Shown piece by piece: positions 5,726-9,380 of a stretch of DNA of 9,380 nt. The translations under genes were made by a program, and so were the position numbers. Every line of letters starts with the position of its first letter. The first letter of the stretch is position 1. Origin of the DNA: Gammaproteobacteria bacterium. GTDB taxonomy: Bacteria > Pseudomonadota > Gammaproteobacteria > Burkholderiales > Burkholderiaceae_E. The notes beneath the pieces are model-generated. The model ran no database searches. It saw only the letters and a list, made by a program, of their open reading frames with translations, and had not been told where the DNA came from. The stretch spans positions 1 to 9,380 of the forward strand of contig JAUIAI010000052.1 in the NCBI GenBank assembly GCA_030425615.1, written 5' to 3'.

Positions 5726-6868
5726 TCAGGCCTGCAGCGTCACCGCCTCGAAGCCGCTTTCGCTGGGCTGGGCGCCGCTCAGATGCAGGGTGCGCGCGCC
5801 GAGATCCATGACGACACCGAGTACGGTCTCGATGCGCAGGTGCTCGGGTACGGCCTCGTCGGGGAAGCGGCAGATGGAGTTGAGTCCGTTCGTGGTGTCC
5901 GACAGGACCCGCTCCGCACTCGCGACGTCGCGGACTTCGTCGATACGTTCACGCGCCCGCGCCAGCCTGGCCTCGGTGGACAGGTTGGCGGCCAGGTTGG
6001 ACTCGTGCTCGGCCAGTTCGGCGTTCAGGAAGTGGTTCGTGTGGCAGAGACGCCCCTCGTCGGCCTCCACGAAGCGGGCGCCCGCCGGCGAAGCCTCCAG
6101 ACTGGCGATCGAGCCGCCGGCGTCCGCCATCAAGACGTTGCTCGACCCGGCGAAGGTCAGCGCCGAGCAAAGGCCGCGGGCATCTTCCAGATCGCGGCAG
6201 TCGAGTAGGCCGCGCAGCAGGATGTGGATCGGCATGCCGACCCCGGAGCCGTCGAGTCTCGATCTGAGGATGTTCAGCGTGACCCCGAAGCCGTGTTCGT
6301 TCAGGCCGATCTTCGCGAGCATGCCGGCCTCGGCCACGGTGAGGTGCGCGGGTCCCTCGTCCGGATGACTCTCGATCAGCACCAGCGCGTCGCGCTGCAG
6401 ACCCACCCAGTCCCAGTTCTGTGCGAGCAGCACGGGCTCACCGCCGCGCGCGGTGGCGAACGCCGTGCATTCGTTGCCCATGTCGGCCGCCGCTTCCGCC
6501 TCAGCCGCCGCCTGTACGAGGTAGTCGGGCGGCAGGATCTCCGTTCGGCAATTCAGCGCCAGCAGGGAGCCGAAGTCGACCCCGCTGCCCTGGGCGACGC
6601 CGTGCAGTTCGTCGAGCAACGTCGGGAAATGCTCACCGATGACGCGCTCGTAGCGATGCGCCGTCTCGACCGACTGCGACCAGGTGATGCCGCAGGTTTC
6701 GAACAGGCGCCGGTAGGAGGCCAGCGAGCGCGCGATGCGTTCGCCCATGGCCTCTCCGTAGGCCCGGCCGCGTTCGGTCGCGGATCCGCGCAGGACGATG
6801 TGCGGCGGCGGGCTTGCACGCCGGGCACGCTCACGCAGCGCAGGAGTCAGAAAGGATTCGTTGGTCAT
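5726..6868 (-). CDS. C45-family autoproteolytic acyltransferase/hydrolase
   Basis: A 380-residue member of the Ntn-hydrolase group that includes fungal isopenicillin-N acyltransferase. These enzymes are made as precursors that cut themselves so that a cysteine becomes the N-terminal nucleophile, then transfer or hydrolyse acyl-amide bonds. Seen: RGSATERGRAYGEAMGERI at 27-45 (family N-terminal motif), GNECTAFAT at 131-139 with the putative nucleophile Cys134, LAQNWDW at 148-154, and CHTNHFLN in the C-terminal half, also typical. Glu rather than Gly precedes Cys134. The substrate cannot be read from sequence. The ATG at 6866-6868 leaves a 13-nt gap after the SDR gene; the longer frame to 6922 would overlap the SDR by 41 nt. 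No signal peptide is visible, so it is probably cytoplasmic. Confidence 0.88.
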   Translation of the reverse strand: MTNESFLTPALRERARRASPPPHIVLRGSATERGRAYGEAMGERIARSLASYRRLFETCGITWSQSVETAHRYERVIGEHFPTLLDELHGVAQGSGVDFGSLLALNCRTEILPPDYLVQAAAEAEAAADMGNECTAFATARGGEPVLLAQNWDWVGLQRDALVLIESHPDEGPAHLTVAEAGMLAKIGLNEHGFGVTLNILRSRLDGSGVGMPIHILLRGLLDCRDLEDARGLCSALTFAGSSNVLMADAGGSIASLEASPAGARFVEADEGRLCHTNHFLNAELAEHESNLAANLSTEARLARARERIDEVRDVASAERVLSDTTNGLNSICRFPDEAVPEHLRIETVLGVVMDLGARTLHLSGAQPSESGFEAVTLQA

Positions 6869-6881
6869 TGGAAACCCCGGG

Positions 6882-7649
6882 TCAGAACTTCGTGTAACCG
6901 CCATCGATGATGAACTGGTCACCCGTGTGGTACGCCGACGCCTCGCTGGCGAGATAGACGGCGATCCCGCCGAAATCCTCGATCTCGCCCCAGCGTCTGG
7001 CCGGAATCCGGGGCAGGACGTTGCCGGCGAACTTCTCGTCGTTCATCGCGCGGTCGGTCATGTCGGTGCGGATCCAGCCCGGCAGGATCGAGTTGACCCG
7101 GATGCCGTGACGCGCGAGTTCGACGGCCAGCGCCCGCGCATACGAGGTCACGGCACCCTTGGAGGCACCGTAGTGGCTGTTGCGCGCCGCGCCCTCGACG
7201 GCCGCGGTGCTGGCGGTGAAGACGAGGGAGCCACCGTGCTCACGATCGATCATCGCCCGCGCCGCCGCCCGGGCGGTGAAGAAGACACCGTCCAGGTTGA
7301 TGCGCAGCACCCGGTGGAACTCCTCGGTGCTCATGTCCACCATCCGGGTGGGGCGCGAGGAGATGCCGGCGTTGGCGAAGCAGGCGTCGAGATCGCCGAG
7401 CGTGGCCAGGGTTTCGTCGAAACAGCCCTGCACCGCCTGCTCGTCGCCGATGTCGCAGCTGAATGCATGAACACTCACGCCTTCGTCGGCGAGCGACGCA
7501 CGCGCCTGCTCGGTCTTCGCGGGATTCGACCCCCATATGGCCACCGTGGCCCCGGCCTGGCCGAGAGCGCGCGCCATTCCGAGGCCGATGCCGCCGTTTC
7601 CACCGGTGACGAGGACCCGGCGGCCGGTCAGATCGAAGGGTTTGTACAT
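6882..7649 (-). CDS. Short-chain dehydrogenase/reductase (classical SDR)
   Basis: A 255-residue Rossmann-fold oxidoreductase of normal classical-SDR length. Seen: cofactor motif TGGNGGIG at 15-22, FANAG at 91-95, Asn118 in RINLDG, and the catalytic Ser147, Tyr160 and Lys164 (YGASK). PGWIRTDMT at 190-198 and the ending GDQFIIDGGYTKF fit the family. The acidic Asp66 in FSCDIGD is the usual adenine-ring contact. The substrate is not predictable; generic annotations such as glucose or 3-oxoacyl reductase would be guesses. Two close ATGs exist (7655 and 7649). The later one was chosen because GGAG lies 8 nt upstream of it but only 2 nt from the earlier. It probably starts an operon with the C45 and HIT genes. 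Confidence 0.95.
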   Translation of the reverse strand: MYKPFDLTGRRVLVTGGNGGIGLGMARALGQAGATVAIWGSNPAKTEQARASLADEGVSVHAFSCDIGDEQAVQGCFDETLATLGDLDACFANAGISSRPTRMVDMSTEEFHRVLRINLDGVFFTARAAARAMIDREHGGSLVFTASTAAVEGAARNSHYGASKGAVTSYARALAVELARHGIRVNSILPGWIRTDMTDRAMNDEKFAGNVLPRIPARRWGEIEDFGGIAVYLASEASAYHTGDQFIIDGGYTKF

Positions 7650-7657
7650 GGGCATGT

Positions 7658-7661
7658 CTCC
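7658..7661 (-). promoter_or_regulatory. Ribosome binding site deciding the SDR start
   Basis: Minus-strand GGAG is 8 nt before the ATG at 7647-7649 and only 2 nt before the ATG at 7653-7655. The spacing favours the downstream start. Confidence 0.6.
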
Positions 7662-7687
7662 GGACGGGCCTGATTCTGTCAGTTGCC

Positions 7688-7693
7688 ATGATA
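7688..7693 (-). promoter_or_regulatory. Candidate -10 element for the SDR-C45-HIT run
   Basis: The minus-strand hexamer TATCAT lies 39 nt before the chosen SDR start within a locally AT-richer stretch of the 97-nt gap. No convincing -35 hexamer was found, so this is a weak candidate. Confidence 0.25.
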
Positions 7694-7708
7694 GAACAGC
7701 GACTCCGA

Positions 7709-7734
7709 CACCTCGCCCCGCGGCGAAGCCGGTG
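7709..7734 (-). terminator. Weak terminator-like hairpin after the phosphatase gene
   Basis: On the transcribed strand CACC/GGTG and TCGCC/GGCGA arms form a 9-bp stem with a 4-nt bulge and a 4-nt loop, starting 12 nt after the phosphatase stop. There is no T-run directly after it. Confidence 0.25.
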
Positions 7735-7746
7735 CGCACGGGCGCT

Positions 7747-8931
7747 TCAGCGCATCTCCCAGACCGCCAGCGGCACCGACATCTCTTCGCGCGTGGTTCC
7801 CCCGTGCATTCCGAGCATGCGGTGCGGGCGCTCGCCCTCGAGCCGGTCGGTGAGGGCCATCCCCGGGCGCATCACGATCGAGACATCCCCGAAGGCACGC
7901 ACCGCCCGCGCGTCACCGCAGGCGCCGAACCAACCGGCGTCCAGAAGGGCCCGACTCGGGTAGACGTCGGCGATCCCCTCGAGCGCCCGCGCCCCGGCAT
8001 CGACCACATGCCCCGTCGTCCCCTCGTGAACCCTCGCAAAGGCCATCCGCGGTTCGCCCGCCAGCGGCAGCGCGAGCCCTCGCGCGAGTCCTGGGAAGGC
8101 CTCGAGCGGGAACTGGTTGTCGGGGTCGATATCCGTGAAACCGTGGTCCGCCGTCGCCAGCACGACCGCGTCGTTACCGTCCAGCCCGTCGAGTATGCGG
8201 GCCACGGCCGCGTCCAGCCGGCTCAGGCAGTCGGCGGCCGCGTCGCCGCGCCAGCCGTGCGCGTGGCTGGTGCTGTCGAAATGAGGCGCGTAGGCGTAGA
8301 CGAAGCGCCGGCCCGGGCCCGCAGTCCTGGCCGCTTCGACGGTCAGGTCGACGAATTCGTCCAGATCGGAGTAACCGAGCCGCCGTGCGCCCGCGAACGC
8401 GTGCCGGGAGTAGACGGAATCATGGATTTCCACGGGCTGGATCGCGACCGACTCAATCGGGGCCGCCGCGCACCACCCCGTCCAGTGCCAACGCCAGTCC
8501 GTGACGGCCTCTCCGGGCGCATCCCGCCAGTCCATGGGCAGCGAGCGGACCACACGCGGCAGGGTCTCGTGCCACAGGAACCAGCCGGCGTGCGCGTGCT
8601 CCGCCGGCGACAGCGCACTGGCCACCGTGGAGATCGCCGGCGCGGTACTCGACGGAAAGACGGAATCGATCCTCGCCCGCTCACCGCCGGCCAGCGTACC
8701 GCCGGGCACGTGACGCGCCACGGCCGCCGAGCCCGCGCCGTCCAGCAGGACGAGCACGATGGTGCGGGCACTGGCGAGCCGGGACGCATCGAGCGCCGGG
8801 CGGCCATCCGGCGCACGGACGGCCAGATCCGGGCCCGCCAGATCGACCCCGCAGGCGCGCGCCAGCGTGCGACTCAGTTCGGTCAGGGTGGCCACCCCGT
8901 GACGCGCCGGCGGCTCAGGGATGACGCTCAT
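7747..8931 (-). CDS. Alkaline-phosphatase-superfamily phosphodiesterase/pyrophosphatase-like hydrolase
   Basis: A 394-residue two-metal hydrolase of the type I phosphodiesterase/nucleotide pyrophosphatase class. The metal-site motifs appear in order: VLVLLDGAG at 59-67 (Asp64), DSVFPSSTAPAIST at 89-102 with a Thr96 or Ser95 nucleophile, APHFDSTSH at 215-223 (Asp219, His223), ATADHGFTD at 259-267 (Asp262, His263) and LGMHGG at 373-378 (His376). Thr or Ser at the nucleophile fits phosphodiester or phosphoester cleavage. The substrate is unknown. No signal peptide is seen, so it may act in the cytoplasm. Two ATGs, 8937 and 8931, are possible; a GGCGG lies 6 nt before the second. The oxidoreductase gene ends 16 nt upstream, suggesting co-transcription. 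Confidence 0.9.
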   Translation of the reverse strand: MSVIPEPPARHGVATLTELSRTLARACGVDLAGPDLAVRAPDGRPALDASRLASARTIVLVLLDGAGSAAVARHVPGGTLAGGERARIDSVFPSSTAPAISTVASALSPAEHAHAGWFLWHETLPRVVRSLPMDWRDAPGEAVTDWRWHWTGWCAAAPIESVAIQPVEIHDSVYSRHAFAGARRLGYSDLDEFVDLTVEAARTAGPGRRFVYAYAPHFDSTSHAHGWRGDAAADCLSRLDAAVARILDGLDGNDAVVLATADHGFTDIDPDNQFPLEAFPGLARGLALPLAGEPRMAFARVHEGTTGHVVDAGARALEGIADVYPSRALLDAGWFGACGDARAVRAFGDVSIVMRPGMALTDRLEGERPHRMLGMHGGTTREEMSVPLAVWEMR

Positions 8932-8947
8932 CGACATCCGCCGCGGT

Positions 8948-9380
8948 TCATACCAGCACCCGCTCGATGCCACCGGCGTTCGCGCGCGCGACGTAATCCG
9001 GCATCCATTGTTCGCCGAGCACGTGCCGGGCGATCTCGACCACGATGTATTCGGCCTGCAGACCGGTCTCGTCCTCGAAACGCGACAGTCCCTGCAGACA
9101 GGACGGGCAGGACGTGAGGATCTTGTCTCCCCGGCCGCCGCCCGCGGCACGCAGACGCTCGACGTCGCCGCGCAGCGACTCGGCCTTGCGATGACGGACC
9201 TGCGTGGACACGTCCGGCCGGGTCACCGCCAGCGTTCCCGACTCTCCGCAGCATCGGTCGCTGCGGGTGACATGACCGTTGGCCGTCTCGTTCATCAGCC
9301 GGTTGACCACCTGCAGCGGCTGGTGCTGCTTGATCGGGCTGTGGCAGGGGTCGTGGTAGACGTAGCGGCTGCCCGTCACC
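8948..9380 (-). CDS. FAD/Fe-S oxidoreductase, C-terminal part (partial, 5' end beyond window)
   Basis: The 143 visible residues are the C-terminal end of a larger protein. They carry a cysteine-rich CCG-type domain: YHDPCHSP at 8-15, RCCGESGT at 42-49 and SCPSCLQG at 90-97, which in related proteins binds an iron-sulfur cluster. The end region (EYIVVEIARHVLGEQW, then GGIERVLV at the C-terminus) matches my memory of large proteobacterial FAD/FMN-binding oxidoreductases of the DUF3683/FAD-linked oxidase type, relatives of D-lactate and glycolate dehydrogenases. The FAD domain itself is outside the window, so the full architecture is inferred. The GTG near 9379 is an internal codon, not a start. 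Confidence 0.85.
   Translation of the reverse strand, partial: VTGSRYVYHDPCHSPIKQHQPLQVVNRLMNETANGHVTRSDRCCGESGTLAVTRPDVSTQVRHRKAESLRGDVERLRAAGGGRGDKILTSCPSCLQGLSRFEDETGLQAEYIVVEIARHVLGEQWMPDYVARANAGGIERVLV

Noticed and set aside
6798..7673. 291-codon open frame on the plus strand
   Set aside because: Antisense to the SDR gene, whose full TGxxxGxG and YxxxK motifs leave no doubt about the coding strand.
7537..9117. 526-codon open frame on the plus strand
   Set aside because: It lies wholly antisense to the SDR start and the phosphatase gene, whose minus-strand frames carry clear catalytic motifs. The plus frame is Arg/Pro/His-rich with no recognisable domain, as expected for a shadow in GC-rich DNA.
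8932..9150. Upstream extension of the phosphatase frame to an ATG at 9150
   Set aside because: It would overlap the conserved Fe-S domain of the oxidoreductase gene by over 200 nt, and its Arg/Ser/Cys-rich residues match no phosphatase family N-terminus.

Overview
The window is very GC-rich, densely packed bacterial chromosome. All eleven recognisable genes lie on the minus strand, so they read from the right edge to the left. An accessory ubiquinone gene of the UbiJ (SCP2) type and the neighbourhood DUF971-ubiE-Tim44-like-ubiJ point to a Proteobacterium. A high-GC gammaproteobacterium (Chromatiales/Ectothiorhodospiraceae-like) or a betaproteobacterial relative is my best guess, by inference only. 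There are no tRNAs, rRNAs, CRISPR arrays, insertion sequences or phage genes, and no stretch over 300 bases lacks a gene.

Right part, in transcription order. First comes the C-terminal end of a large FAD/Fe-S oxidoreductase (8948-9380) with a cysteine-rich CCG-type domain. A 16-nt gap separates it from an alkaline-phosphatase-superfamily hydrolase (7747-8931). After 97 nt comes a tight run of three genes: a short-chain dehydrogenase (6882-7649), a C45-family autoproteolytic acyltransferase/hydrolase (5726-6868) and a HIT-family protein (5296-5721). A GC-rich hairpin lies just after the HIT gene.

Middle: a 539-residue protein (3532-5151) with a helical N-terminal half and a beta-rich C-terminal half. 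It looks like a divergent member of the long PilZ-linked (cyclic-di-GMP) proteins, but has no clear PilZ motif. It stands alone between two of the window's larger gaps.

Left part: a ubiquinone-biosynthesis operon. DUF971 protein (2897-3358), UbiE methyltransferase (2142-2885), a secreted or membrane-anchored Tim44-like protein (1196-2092), UbiJ (438-1196) and the start of an alpha/beta-hydrolase/OsmC fusion protein (1-441) are spaced by 11 nt, 49 nt (with a hairpin), a 1-nt TGATG overlap and a 2-nt TTGA overlap. UbiE methylates the quinone ring and UbiJ is the lipid-binding scaffold of the Ubi complex. The expected next gene, ubiB, is absent; the hydrolase/OsmC gene occupies its place.

I see no convincing new multi-gene system. 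The best leads are the divergent middle protein, the altered ubi neighbourhood, and the unusual residue before the C45 nucleophile.
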